Of a stretch of DNA of 64,000 nucleotides, positions 42,747 through 51,706 are shown one piece after another. The stretch is taken from positions 372,001-436,000 of the forward strand of contig NZ_RJKN01000002.1 of assembly GCF_003751265.1 (NCBI RefSeq), read 5' to 3'. Source of the DNA: Pseudokineococcus lusitanus. Lineage in GTDB: Bacteria; Actinomycetota; Actinomycetes; Actinomycetales; Quadrisphaeraceae. Position 1 is the stretch's first letter. Each line of letters begins with the position of its first letter. A program made the translations under genes and the position numbers. Below the pieces are notes generated by a model. The model ran no database searches. It was given only the letters and a program-made list of their open reading frames with translations, and had not been told where the DNA came from.

Positions 42747-43694
42747 ATGCGCCCGCCGGCCACCCGTCACCGTCCCGCCCTCCTCGCCGTCCCGACCGCC
42801 CTCCTCGTCGCCCTCGCCGGCTGCGGGACGCCGACCGCGGACGGGGCGGCGGACGCCCCCGGCGACGTCCTCGTCGTCGAGCACGCCCAGGGGACCACCG
42901 AGGTGCCGCGGGACCCGCAGCGCGTCGTCGTCCACGACCTGTCCGTCCTCGACACGCTGGACGCCCTCGGCGTCGAGGTCGTCGGCGTCCCCGACTTCGA
43001 GGCGGGCGACGCCCTGCCGGGGTACGAGGACGTCGAGACCGTCGGCACGCTGCACGAGCCCGACGTCGAGGCCGTGGCGGCGCTCGAGCCCGACCTCGTC
43101 GTCGTCGCGGCCCGCTCGAGCACCTCCTTCGACGCCCTCTCGGAGGTCGCGCCCACCATCGACCTCACCGTCGACCAGGCAGACTTCCTGCCCAGCGCCC
43201 GGGAGCGCGTGGAGACCCTCGGCGAGATCTTCGGGCTCGAGGACGAGGTGGCCGAGCGCCTCGACGCCGTCGACGCGCTGGCCGAGGAGACGGCCGCGCT
43301 GGCCGCGGACGCCGGCACGGGCCTCGTCGTCATGACGAGCGCCGCCGAGGTGGGCGCCTACGGGGCCGGCTCGCGGTTCGGGCTCGTCCACGACGAGCTC
43401 GGCGTCGCGCCCGCCGACCCTGACATCCCCGAGGCCTCGCACGGCGACGTCGTCTCCTTCGAGTACCTCGCCGAGACCGACCCCGACCACCTCTTCGTGC
43501 TCGACCGCGACGCCATCATCGGCGAGGGCGGGACGGCCGCGGCCGAGGTGCTCGACAACCCGCTGGTGGCCCGCACGGCCGCGGCGCGGGCGGGCGACGT
43601 CCACTACCTCGACTCCTTCGCCTGGTACATCGCGCCGAGCGGCCTGACGTCGCTCGAGACGATGGTCGGCGAGGTCCACGCCGCCCTCGCGTGA
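42747..43694 (+). CDS. Ferric-siderophore-binding lipoprotein (FecB/FepB type)
   Basis: A 315-residue class III solute-binding lipoprotein with lipobox L-A-G-C. It has the FecB-family start VLVVEHAQGTTEVPRDPQRV and the two-lobe pattern, including LHEPDVEAVAALEPDLVVVA. It captures a ferric chelate for the adjacent permeases. ATG 42747 follows CCGGAG. It is the first gene of a four-gene operon with stop/start overlaps and lies behind an iron box. Confidence 0.94.
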   Translation: MRPPATRHRPALLAVPTALLVALAGCGTPTADGAADAPGDVLVVEHAQGTTEVPRDPQRVVVHDLSVLDTLDALGVEVVGVPDFEAGDALPGYEDVETVGTLHEPDVEAVAALEPDLVVVAARSSTSFDALSEVAPTIDLTVDQADFLPSARERVETLGEIFGLEDEVAERLDAVDALAEETAALAADAGTGLVVMTSAAEVGAYGAGSRFGLVHDELGVAPADPDIPEASHGDVVSFEYLAETDPDHLFVLDRDAIIGEGGTAAAEVLDNPLVARTAAARAGDVHYLDSFAWYIAPSGLTSLETMVGEVHAALA

Positions 43695-44740
43695 CGACGA
43701 CCTCCCCGCACGACGCCGGCCCCGCCGCCCCCTGGCGGGCGGCGGGGCTCCGCCGCGCGGCGGGCTCGCGCCCGGCCGCCGTCGCCGCCGCCGCGCTGGT
43801 CGTCGCGGGAGCGCTCGCCTCGCTCTTCCTCGGCGCGGCCGACCTCGCCCCCGCCGACCTGCTCGCGGCCCGGTCCCTCGACGACCCCGCGGTCGAGCTG
43901 CTGCTGGTGTCGCGCGGGCCCCGGCTGCTGGCCCTGCTGCTCGCCGGCTCGGCGATGGCCGTCGCAGGGCTGCTGATGATGCACCTGACGCGGAACCGCT
44001 TCGTGTCCCCGTCGACGGCGGGGACCGTGGAGTGGGCGCAGCTGGGGCTGCTGCTCGCCACACTCGTCCTCGGCTCGACGGGCGTGCTCGAGCGGATGCT
44101 CGTCGCCGTCGTCGCCGCGCTGGCCGGCACCGCGCTGTTCCTCCGCCTGCTGCGCCGGCTCGTGCTCGCCGACACCCTCCTCGTGCCCCTCGTCGGGCTC
44201 ATGCTCGGTGCCGTCGTCAGCGGCGTGACGACGGGCATCGCCTACCGCGCGGACCTCCTGCCCGTCCTCGCGACGTGGACGGCGGGCGACGCGTCGGGAA
44301 TCATCGCCGGCCGCTTCGAGCTGCTGTGGCTCGTGGTCGTCGCCCTGGCCGTGGCCTGGTGGCAGGCCGACCGCTTCACCGTCGCCGGCCTCGGCGAGGG
44401 CACGGCGGTCAGCCTGGGCGTCGACCACGGCGCCGTCGTGCGCGTGGGACTCGTCGTCGTGGCGGTCGTCACGGCCGTCGTCGTCGTGGTCGTCGGCGCC
44501 GTCCCGTTCGTGGCCCTCGTCGTCCCCAACCTCGTGACGATCGTCGTCGGCGACGACATCCGCCGCGCCCTGCCCGTCACGGCCGCAGCGGGTGCCGCCT
44601 TCGTGCTCCTGTGCGACGTCGTCGGGCGGGTGGTCGTCCACCCCTACGAGATCCCCGTCGGCACGGTGGCCGGGGTGATCGGCGGCGTGGTCTTCCTCGT
44701 CGTCCTGCTGCGGCTGCGCGGGCGGGGCGTGAGCGCGTGA
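43691..44740 (+). CDS. Iron-chelate ABC transporter permease 1 (FecCD family)
   Basis: A 349-residue FecCD-family permease with about 8-10 membrane helices. Typical blocks are SRGPRLLALLLAGSAMAVAG near the start, FVSPSTAGTVEWAQLGLLLA, and FVALVVPNLVTIVVGDDIRR in the cytoplasmic loop. GTG 43691 overlaps the binding-protein stop. It heterodimerises with the next permease. Confidence 0.93.
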   Translation: MTTTSPHDAGPAAPWRAAGLRRAAGSRPAAVAAAALVVAGALASLFLGAADLAPADLLAARSLDDPAVELLLVSRGPRLLALLLAGSAMAVAGLLMMHLTRNRFVSPSTAGTVEWAQLGLLLATLVLGSTGVLERMLVAVVAALAGTALFLRLLRRLVLADTLLVPLVGLMLGAVVSGVTTGIAYRADLLPVLATWTAGDASGIIAGRFELLWLVVVALAVAWWQADRFTVAGLGEGTAVSLGVDHGAVVRVGLVVVAVVTAVVVVVVGAVPFVALVVPNLVTIVVGDDIRRALPVTAAAGAAFVLLCDVVGRVVVHPYEIPVGTVAGVIGGVVFLVVLLRLRGRGVSA

Positions 44741-45786
44741 CGACCTCGACGTCCCCCGCGACCACCGCCCACGAGGCCGGCACGGGACCCTCGGACGCCG
44801 AGCGGAGGGCCGCCGCGCGCCGGTGGCGGGTCGTCGTCGTGCTCGCCGCCCTCGTCCTGCTCGCCGCCGCCGCGCTGCTGCTGCTCGGGGTCCGCGGCGA
44901 CTGGGGCTTCGTCCTGGGGCTGCGGGGGCGCCGCCTCGGCGCGCTCGTCGTCGCGGGCGTCGCCGTCGGCGTGTCGACCGTCCTCTTCCAGACGGTGACC
45001 GCCAACCGGATCATCACGCCGGGGATCATGGGCTTCGACGCCCTCTACGTCCTCGTGCAGACGGTCGCGGTGGCCACGCTCGGCACCCTCGTCGTCGTCA
45101 CCGCCGACGTGCGGGTCCGCTTCGCGCTCGAGGTGCTCGTCCTCCTCGCGTTCGGGCTGCTGCTCCACGCGCTCGTCCTCCGCAGCACCGCCTCGGGGGA
45201 CGTCCTCCTGCTCGTCCTCGTCGGCGTCGTGCTCGGCGCGACCTTCACGAGCGCGACCCTCCTGGTCTCGCGCGTCATCGACCCCAACGAGGCCCTGACG
45301 CTGCAGGACCTCCTCTTCGCGCGGGTCGGCACCGTGGACCGGCAGCTGCTGCCGCTGGGCGCCGCGGTGGTGGCGGTCGTCGCCGCCGCCGCGCTGCGCC
45401 GGGCGCCGGTGCTCGACGTCGTCGCGCTCGGCCGGGAGGCCGCGGTCGGGCTCGGCGTGGCCCACCGGCGGGAGGTCCGACGGGCCTTCCTCCTCGTGGC
45501 CGTCCTCGTCGCCGTCTCGACGGCGCTCGTCGGCCCGCTGACCTTCCTCGGCCTGCTGGCGGCGAACGTCGCCCGCGAGCTCCTCGGCACGCACGCCCAC
45601 CGCTGGAGCCTGCCGACGGCGTCACTCGTCGCCGTGCTCGCTCTCGTCGGCGGGCAAGTCGTGCTGGAGCGACTGCTCGGATGGGGCACGGCCCTCACCG
45701 TCGTCGTCGACGTCGTCGGCGGCCTCTACCTGCTCGTCCTGCTGGTCCGCCAGGGCCGCCCGCACACCCGGGGAGCCCTCCTGTGA
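44737..45786 (+). CDS. Iron-chelate ABC transporter permease 2 (FecCD family)
   Basis: A 349-residue second permease. It has RGRRLGALVVAGVAVGVSTV, ANRIITPGIMGFDALYVLVQ and the loop LTFLGLLAANVARELLGTHA. GTG 44737 overlaps the previous stop, and its own stop overlaps the ATPase start. About 30 hydrophilic residues precede the first helix. Confidence 0.93.
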   Translation: MTTSTSPATTAHEAGTGPSDAERRAAARRWRVVVVLAALVLLAAAALLLLGVRGDWGFVLGLRGRRLGALVVAGVAVGVSTVLFQTVTANRIITPGIMGFDALYVLVQTVAVATLGTLVVVTADVRVRFALEVLVLLAFGLLLHALVLRSTASGDVLLLVLVGVVLGATFTSATLLVSRVIDPNEALTLQDLLFARVGTVDRQLLPLGAAVVAVVAAAALRRAPVLDVVALGREAAVGLGVAHRREVRRAFLLVAVLVAVSTALVGPLTFLGLLAANVARELLGTHAHRWSLPTASLVAVLALVGGQVVLERLLGWGTALTVVVDVVGGLYLLVLLVRQGRPHTRGALL

Positions 45787-46559
45787 TCACGGTCCGCGGC
45801 GTCAGCGCCTCCCACCCCGGCGGCGGGCGGGTGGTCCACGACGTCGACCTCGACGTGGCCCCGGGCGCCGTCACCGCGCTCATCGGCCCCAACGGCGCCG
45901 GCAAGTCCACGCTGCTGGCCGTCATGTCCCGGCTCCTCGAGCCGGACGCCGGCGCGGTCCTGCTCGACGGCCGCGACGTGCGCTCCCTGCCCGGGGACGT
46001 CGTGGCCCGGCGCACGGCCGTCCTCCGGCAGGACACGCAGCTCGCCGTCCGGCTGACCGTCCGCGAGCTCGTGGCCCTGGGGCGCTTCCCCCACTCCGGC
46101 GGGCGCCCGACGGACGCCGACCGCGCGCTCGTCGCGCAGTCCGTCGCCGACGTCGAGCTGGCCGACCTCGCCGACCGCCGGCTGGACCGCCTGTCGGGCG
46201 GCCAACGGCAGCGCGCCCACCTGGCGATGACGCTGTGCCAGGTCGACGGCGGCGAGGGCGGCGAGCACCTCCTCCTCGACGAGCCCCTCGCCGCGCTCGA
46301 CGTCCGGCACGCCGGCGCGGTCATGCGGCTGCTGCGCCGCCGGGCCGCCGAGCGCGCGGCGAGCGTGGTCGTCGTCGTCCACGACATCGGCTTCGCCGCC
46401 GCCCACGCGGACCGGGTCGTGGCGATGCGCGACGGCCGGGTCGTCGCCGACGGCCCCACCGCCGAGGTCATCACGTCACCGGTCCTCTCCGACCTCTACG
46501 CGACCGACGTCGTCGTCCACGAGATCGGGGGGCGGCGCCTCGTGGCCCACCACGGGTGA
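45783..46559 (+). CDS. Iron-chelate ABC transporter ATPase (FepC type)
   Basis: A 258-residue ABC ATPase. Walker A is GPNGAGKST, the signature is LSGGQRQRAHLAM, Walker B is HLLLDEPLAALD and the switch His is in VVVHDIGFAAAHAD. It energises the two permeases. GTG 45783 overlaps the permease stop. No siderophore synthesis genes are visible, so this may import foreign siderophores. Confidence 0.95.
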   Translation: MITVRGVSASHPGGGRVVHDVDLDVAPGAVTALIGPNGAGKSTLLAVMSRLLEPDAGAVLLDGRDVRSLPGDVVARRTAVLRQDTQLAVRLTVRELVALGRFPHSGGRPTDADRALVAQSVADVELADLADRRLDRLSGGQRQRAHLAMTLCQVDGGEGGEHLLLDEPLAALDVRHAGAVMRLLRRRAAERAASVVVVVHDIGFAAAHADRVVAMRDGRVVADGPTAEVITSPVLSDLYATDVVVHEIGGRRLVAHHG

Positions 46560-46597
46560 GCCGTCGGGGGACGGCGGGGGCTGGGTACCGTCCCCCC

Positions 46598-47347
46598 GTG
46601 CGAGTCGCCGTCGTCATCCCCGCCAAGGACGAGGAGGAGCGGATCGACGCCACCGTGCGCGCCGCCCTCGGGATCGAGGGGGTCGACGTCGTCGTCGTGG
46701 TCGACGACGGCAGCACCGACCGCACGGCCGTGACGGCCCGCGCGGCGGGCGCCCGCGTCGTCCGCCACCACCGCAACCGCGGCAAGGCGGCGGCGCTCGA
46801 GAGCGGCGCCGCGCTCGTCCGCGAGCTCGAGGACCCGCCGGACGGCGTCGTCCACGACGCCGCGGGCCGGGCGCTGGCGACCGACGAGCCGCGCGCGCTG
46901 CTGCTCGTCGACGCCGACCTGGGCGCGACGGCGGCGGCCACCGCGGCGCTGGCCGTGCCGGTGCTGGCCGGCGCGGCGGACGCGAGCATCGCCGTCCTGC
47001 CCCCGCAGCAGAGCCCCGGCGGCGGGCGCGGCCTCGTCATCGGCCTGGCCCGCCGCGGGATCGAACGCGCGACGGGGTGGACGCCCACCCAGCCCCTGTC
47101 CGGCATGCGCTGCCTCACGCGGGCGGCCTTCGAGGCGGCACGGCCCCTCGCCCCGGGCTGGGGCGTGGAGACGGCGATGACCGTCGACCTCCTGCGCGCC
47201 GGCCTGCGGGTCGTCGAGGTGCCGTGCGACCTGCACCACCGCGTCTCCGGGAAGGGCCTCCGGGCGCAGCTGCACCGCGCGGCCCAGTACCGCGACGTCG
47301 TCCGCGCCCTCGCCGCGCGCGGCCAGCTGGGCGCCGTCCGGGGCTGA
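46598..47347 (+). CDS. Family 2 glycosyltransferase
   Basis: A 249-residue GT-A glycosyltransferase, with RVAVVIPAKDEEERIDATVR, a nucleotide-sugar motif VVVDDGSTDRTAV and the metal-binding DXD-like LLLVDADLGA. PLSGMRCLTRAAFEAARPLA and the C-terminal VEVPCDLHHRVSGKGLRAQL resemble dolichyl/undecaprenyl-phosphate sugar synthases. GTG 46598 has TACCGT six nt upstream. It converges on a large membrane protein gene that often neighbours such transferases in actinobacteria. Confidence 0.88.
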   Translation: MRVAVVIPAKDEEERIDATVRAALGIEGVDVVVVVDDGSTDRTAVTARAAGARVVRHHRNRGKAAALESGAALVRELEDPPDGVVHDAAGRALATDEPRALLLVDADLGATAAATAALAVPVLAGAADASIAVLPPQQSPGGGRGLVIGLARRGIERATGWTPTQPLSGMRCLTRAAFEAARPLAPGWGVETAMTVDLLRAGLRVVEVPCDLHHRVSGKGLRAQLHRAAQYRDVVRALAARGQLGAVRG

Positions 47348-47376
47348 TGCCGCGCACGGTCGGGTCGACGGCGGGT

Positions 47377-47455
47377 GCCGGGTCCGACGTCCGGCCCCGC
47401 CGGACCCCTCACGGACGTGCACGACGTCGGACTCGCGACGTCTCGTCGGACCCGG
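47377..47455. repeat. Long-loop inverted repeat in a convergent spacer
   Basis: CCGGGTCCGACG (47377-47388) and its complement CGTCGGACCCGG (47444-47455) are separated by 55 nt that contain further CGACGTC words. It lies between the convergent glycosyltransferase and membrane protein genes and may act as a terminator. Confidence 0.5.
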
Positions 47456-47474
47456 GCGGACGGCACCCCGCGGG

Positions 47475-49799
47475 TCAGCGCGTCGACGCCCCGATCGCCA
47501 CGCCCTCGCGCCGCTCGGCGGCCGCGTCGTCGTCCTCCAGCGCCCGGACCCCGGCCGCGGTGAGCAGCGGGACCATGAGCGTCGCGGCGACGGCCGGGAT
47601 CGACGTGCCGGAGTCGTTGACGGCGAAGCCGATGAGCACGAGCACGAGCCAGGCGAGGAAGCCGTGGCGCAGGGTCGGGCTGCGGTCGAAGGCGCGGCGC
47701 AGGGCCGGCGGGCCGCCCGCCCCGGGCCGCAGGAGGACGAAGGCCACGAACAGCGCCGCGAGCGGCACGAGGAGCCCCTGCGGGTTGCCGGTGAGGACCT
47801 CGATGTTGGCGGACAGCTTCCGCTGCACGACGCCGACCGCGCCGCCGTCGAGCACCGTCTCGACGAAGCGGCCCAGGTGCGTGCGCTGGTCCGCCGGCCG
47901 CAGGTAGTCGAGCGTCGCGAGGAGCGACATGACGAGCAGCGTGCCGACGCCGACGCCCAGCACCCGGACGACGGTGAGCCGCACCCCCGCCACGAGGAGG
48001 GCGAGGAGCGTGAAGGCCGGGACGATGGCGGGCGGGCCGCCGAAGTCGCTGCCGAGGCCGGGCGTCCCGTTGATCGCGGCGCAGACCACGCCGACGACGG
48101 CGACGACGCCGACCGCGGCGCCCCGCCGGTCCCGGGTGAGCAGGCCGTGCGCCAGCGCCGTGGCGAGCAGGAGGAAGCCCGTCGAGAAGAGGGCGAAGGG
48201 CGGGTTGCCGAGGCCGTAGAAGCGGCCGGCGACCACGGGGTTCGGCCCCATGAGGCTGGACAGCTGCAGCGTCGAGCCCGTGATGACGTCGGCGGCCAGC
48301 ACGAGCGCGGTCGCGCCGCCGACGACGGCCGCCGGGCCCAGCAGGGTCCGGCGCCAGGGCCCGAGGAGCGCCACCGCCGAGACGACCGCCGTGCCTGCGC
48401 CGACGGCCAGGACGAGGGAGAGCCCCGGGACGTCGGACCGCCACCACGGCACGAGGCCGGCGAGGACGGTGGCGACCGGGACGGACGCGAAGACGACGGA
48501 CACCCGGCGCAGCCACGCGAGCACGCCGCGGCGGCCCGCCGTACCGCCCCAGCCGCGGCGGAGCCCGAGGAAGGCCGCGCCGTAGAGGAGCACCTGCGCG
48601 CCGTACAGGGCGTAGAAGAAGGGCCCCACGACGGGACGGACCTCGACGGCCGCGAGCGAGAGGTCGAGCACCGAGTCGCGGCGCTCCTCCGCGGTGAGGC
48701 CCGTGACGACGGGCAGCACCGGGGCGCCGACGAGCCCGCCCGGGGCGTCGACGCCGAGCGCGGCGAGCAGCGTGGGCGCCACGTCGGTGGTCTGGAGGAG
48801 ACCGTCCTGACGGGTCGAGGTCGAGCCCACGAGCGTCCCGTCGTACGTGGCGGACGCCCCGCCCGCGGGGGCGGGGCCGACGGCCGCGAAGGCGCCGAGG
48901 TGGGCGCGCGCGGTCGCGTCGGCGATGCCCGCCACGAGGACCGTGGCGTCGTCGGGGACGGCGTCGAGGACGGCGCCGACGCGGGCGTCGAGCAGCTCGA
49001 CGCTCGTCACCGCCGCCTCCTCGGGCACCTCCTCGCCGGGCGCCGGGTCGGCGAGGACGCTGCCGGCGTCGACGACGAGGAGCCGGGCGCCGTCGTCGAG
49101 CAGCCGCTCGACCGCCTCGCCGAGCGCGGCCGGCTCGGGCGGGCGCCGCTCGTGCGGGCCCTCGAGCGTGCCGTCGGTCGTGGCGAGGGCCACGGCGGCC
49201 CCCGGGCCCACGGACGCCGAGGGCGTCCCGGCCGCGGCCAGCGCGTCGCCGAGGAGGCCGAGACGGGCGTCGTAGTCCTGGGTGGCGACGGCGGCGCGGT
49301 ACGTGCCCCACCGCGTGACCTCGCCGTCGACCGGCTCGGTCAGCGGCGAGCAGCGCGTGAGCACCTCGGCCGGGTCGGGCTCGGCGGTGCCGCCGTCGGC
49401 CAGGGGAATCTCCAGCCCCGGCCGGGGGTCGAGGGCCCGCGAGCCCGCGGAGACGGCGAGCCAGCCGTCGGCGGGGCAGGCGCTGGAGGTGACGGAGCGG
49501 ACCGCGACGTCGCCGAGGCCGGCGTCGCGCTGCAGCGCCCCGAGGACGGGCGTGCCGGCGGGCGCCTGGACGGTGCCCGTGGGGCCCGCGCCGTGCTCGG
49601 CGAGGTCGCCGAGGGGCTCGCCGTCCGCGTCGACCGGGGTGACGTCGCCCCACCGCAGCCCTGGGACGCCGACGAGGACGACCGGGCCGGGGACGGCCGC
49701 GCCGCCCGTCGACCGGGGCGCGGAGGTCGCGGCGACGGCGGCGGGGGCCGCGACGAGGCCCGCCAGCAGCGCCAGGACGAGGGCGAGGGCGGCGGGCAC
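47475..49799 (-). CDS. Large membrane protein with alkaline-phosphatase-like extracytoplasmic domain
   Basis: A 774-residue protein. It has a signal segment (1-24) and an extracytoplasmic domain to about residue 395 with an alkaline-phosphatase/sulfatase-like flavour (GPVVLVGVPGLRWGDV, LLVVDAGSVLAD, TTDVAPTLLAALGV). About ten membrane helices follow to the C-terminus. RFYGLGNPPFALFSTGFLLL and NGTPGLGSDFGGPPAIVPAF are conserved in the actinobacterial family. Its function is unknown, perhaps in cell-envelope glycan handling next to the glycosyltransferase. GTG 49799 has TACCCT 7 nt upstream. Confidence 0.8.
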   Translation of the reverse strand: MPAALALVLALLAGLVAAPAAVAATSAPRSTGGAAVPGPVVLVGVPGLRWGDVTPVDADGEPLGDLAEHGAGPTGTVQAPAGTPVLGALQRDAGLGDVAVRSVTSSACPADGWLAVSAGSRALDPRPGLEIPLADGGTAEPDPAEVLTRCSPLTEPVDGEVTRWGTYRAAVATQDYDARLGLLGDALAAAGTPSASVGPGAAVALATTDGTLEGPHERRPPEPAALGEAVERLLDDGARLLVVDAGSVLADPAPGEEVPEEAAVTSVELLDARVGAVLDAVPDDATVLVAGIADATARAHLGAFAAVGPAPAGGASATYDGTLVGSTSTRQDGLLQTTDVAPTLLAALGVDAPGGLVGAPVLPVVTGLTAEERRDSVLDLSLAAVEVRPVVGPFFYALYGAQVLLYGAAFLGLRRGWGGTAGRRGVLAWLRRVSVVFASVPVATVLAGLVPWWRSDVPGLSLVLAVGAGTAVVSAVALLGPWRRTLLGPAAVVGGATALVLAADVITGSTLQLSSLMGPNPVVAGRFYGLGNPPFALFSTGFLLLATALAHGLLTRDRRGAAVGVVAVVGVVCAAINGTPGLGSDFGGPPAIVPAFTLLALLVAGVRLTVVRVLGVGVGTLLVMSLLATLDYLRPADQRTHLGRFVETVLDGGAVGVVQRKLSANIEVLTGNPQGLLVPLAALFVAFVLLRPGAGGPPALRRAFDRSPTLRHGFLAWLVLVLIGFAVNDSGTSIPAVAATLMVPLLTAAGVRALEDDDAAAERREGVAIGASTR

Positions 49800-49946
49800 G
49801 GCCCCGAGGGTAGGGGCGCCCCCTGGACGAGGCCTGTGCCGCGACGGCCGGGCCCTCCCCGCCGGAGCGGCGCCCCGGGAGGAGGCCGACGGGGGCGGCG
49901 TGCGGCCGACCGGTGGACGGCGGACCGGACGGCCCCCCGCGTCGGC

Positions 49947-49952
49947 TAAGGT
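49947..49952 (+). promoter_or_regulatory. -10 element of the riboswitch transcript
   Basis: TAAGGT lies 8 nt before the predicted 5' end of the manganese riboswitch. No convincing -35 was seen. Confidence 0.5.
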
Positions 49953-49960
49953 CTGCGCCG

Positions 49961-50093
49961 TTCACGAAGGGGAGTAGCCCCCAACCGCGGCGTCGACACA
50001 CTGGCCGCCCCGACCGCAGCAGTGCGGACGAGGCACCCGGTGCCGCGGACCTGGGCCCGCCGGCAGGCGCGCGCAGGTGGGCGAGACCTTCGA
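49961..50093 (+). ncRNA. yybP-ykoY manganese riboswitch
   Basis: The leader of the GDT1-type gene contains the yybP-ykoY hallmarks: GAAGGGGAGTAGCCCC at the 5' side and GGTGGGCGAGACCTTC at the 3' side. GAAGG (49966-49970) pairs with CCTTC (50087-50091) to close P1. The class binds Mn2+ and turns on Mn exporters, which agrees with the downstream gene. The rest of the 370-bp gap upstream of the gene holds only the promoter. Confidence 0.85.
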
Positions 50094-50169
50094 CCACGCG
50101 CCCGTCGGCGCTCGGTCGGAGGCGTCCCCGCTCCCGCCCGGGCGCCTGCGCCCGACCCGGAGGACCTCC

Positions 50170-50766
50170 GTGGACGCCTTCTTCCTCACCGCAGCCGTCG
50201 GCTTCGGCGTCATCTTCGTCGCCGAGCTGGGCGACAAGTCCCAGCTCATGGCGCTGACCTTCGCCACCCGCTACCGGCCCTGGCCGATCATCGCGGCCAT
50301 CACCGCGGCGACCGCCCTCGTGCACCTCGTCTCCGTGGTCCTCGGCGCCGCGCTGGGGGCGGCGCTGCCGACGACGGCCATCGCCGTGGTCGCCGGCCTC
50401 GCCTTCATCGGCTTCGGCCTCTGGACCTTCCGCGGCGACTCGCTCGACGACGACGAGCAGTCGCGCTCCTCGCGCACCGGCCGCTCGGTCTTCGTCACGG
50501 TGGCCGTGGCCTTCCTCCTCGCCGAGCTCGGCGACAAGACGATGCTCGCGACGATCACCCTCGCCGCCCGCGACGACGGCCTCGCCGAGATCGCGGGCAC
50601 CTGGCTCGGGTCGACGATCGGCATGGTCGCGGCCGACGCCCTCGCCATCCTCCTCGGCGCCTTCCTCGGCCGGCGGCTGCCCGAGAAGGCGATCCGGATC
50701 GGCGCCGGCGTGCTGTTCTGCCTCATCGGCCTCTGGCTGCTGGCCGACGTCCTCCTGCTCGGCTGA
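50170..50766 (+). CDS. GDT1/UPF0016 family manganese exporter
   Basis: A 198-residue membrane protein with six helices and two copies of the family motif E-x-G-D-K-(S/T): AELGDKSQLMAL (19-23 core) and AELGDKTMLATI. These motifs form the cation site in TMEM165/GDT1/MneA proteins, which export Mn2+ (or Ca2+). GTG 50170 follows GGAGGACC. The preceding yybP-ykoY riboswitch supports manganese as the substrate. Confidence 0.93.
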   Translation: MDAFFLTAAVGFGVIFVAELGDKSQLMALTFATRYRPWPIIAAITAATALVHLVSVVLGAALGAALPTTAIAVVAGLAFIGFGLWTFRGDSLDDDEQSRSSRTGRSVFVTVAVAFLLAELGDKTMLATITLAARDDGLAEIAGTWLGSTIGMVAADALAILLGAFLGRRLPEKAIRIGAGVLFCLIGLWLLADVLLLG

Positions 50767-50804
50767 GGCCCGGGCGGCGGGCTGTCGCCCGCCGCCCGCA
50801 CCGC

Positions 50805-51644
50805 TCAGGACACGCGCGAGCGCGCCCGGTCCACGTCACGGGTGGACCGGTGACGCAGGACGGCCGCCCGCACCCCCGCCGCGAGCACGACGAGCGCGGC
50901 CGCCGCTGCCACGACGACGACGACCGGCACGGGCCCCGTCGTGTCGCTCGGGTCCGTGCGCCCGACCGCCACCCACGCCAGGCCCCACGCGAGCGAGAGC
51001 GTCGGCGCCAGGCGCCCCGTCAGCGTGGCGATCCCGACGCCGATCGCCGCGGCCACGACGAGGACGAGCACCGCCCACAGGCTCTCCCCGCCCGGGACGG
51101 GCGTCGGCAGCACGTCGGTCTTGAGCCACGCCGAGACGTTGGCCACCGTCGCGATGAGCACCCAGCCGAGGTAGAGGCCCGTCGTGCCGTCGACGAGCAG
51201 CGCCTCGACCCTCGTGCGCGGCGGCGTGCGGCCCAGCCGCGCGAGCGCGACGCCGAGCACCGCGGCGAGCGCGGCGATGACGACCACGCTGCCGACGAGC
51301 GAGCCCAGCTGGACGACGGTGATCCACAGCGCGTTGAGCACCGCCGAGGCCACGAGCCACCACCCCGCCGCGCGCTGGCGGGGGTAGTCCGGGCGCGCGG
51401 CGGCGAGCTGCCAGACCGCCAGCGCCACGAGGCCCGTGTAGATGACGCCCCAGATCGAGAAGGCGGGGCCCGCCGGCGCCACGAGCGTCGAGGTCGCCGA
51501 GAGCGCCCCTCCCGCCGCCTGCTCCACGGGCTGCCCGCCGAAGGCGCCCGACCCGATCGTCGAGACGGCCACCGCCACGACGGCGCTGACGAGCAGCACC
51601 CACTGCCTCACCCGGTCGCGCTGCTGCGCCCTCGATGTCTCCAT
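50805..51644 (-). CDS. TspO/MBR-related tryptophan-rich membrane protein, long form
   Basis: A 279-residue membrane protein with about eight helices. PAFSIWGVIYTGLVALAVWQ, NALWITVVQLGSLVGSVVVI and YLGWVLIATVANVSAW match the TspO/MBR-like family. The length is about 100 residues above the five-helix TspO. ATG 51644 has TAGTCT 7 nt upstream, and a perfect palindrome overlaps the start. It is divergent from a MarR regulator that probably represses it. Confidence 0.85.
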   Translation of the reverse strand: METSRAQQRDRVRQWVLLVSAVVAVAVSTIGSGAFGGQPVEQAAGGALSATSTLVAPAGPAFSIWGVIYTGLVALAVWQLAAARPDYPRQRAAGWWLVASAVLNALWITVVQLGSLVGSVVVIAALAAVLGVALARLGRTPPRTRVEALLVDGTTGLYLGWVLIATVANVSAWLKTDVLPTPVPGGESLWAVLVLVVAAAIGVGIATLTGRLAPTLSLAWGLAWVAVGRTDPSDTTGPVPVVVVVAAAAALVVLAAGVRAAVLRHRSTRDVDRARSRVS

Positions 51645-51661
51645 GATGGAGAGACTACGGT
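51638..51661. promoter_or_regulatory. Palindromic operator and overlapping divergent promoters (TspO-like/MarR)
   Basis: TCTCCAT-G-ATGGAGA (51638-51652) is a perfect 7+1+7 palindrome covering the start codon and transcription start of the TspO-like gene. The minus-strand -10 TAGTCT (51652-51657) overlaps the plus-strand -10 TACGGT (51656-51661) that would serve marR. One MarR dimer here could repress both genes. Confidence 0.7.
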
Positions 51662-51706
51662 GGGGAGCCGGGGACCGCTCGCCGGAGCGGTCGGGAGGGC
51701 GGGGCC

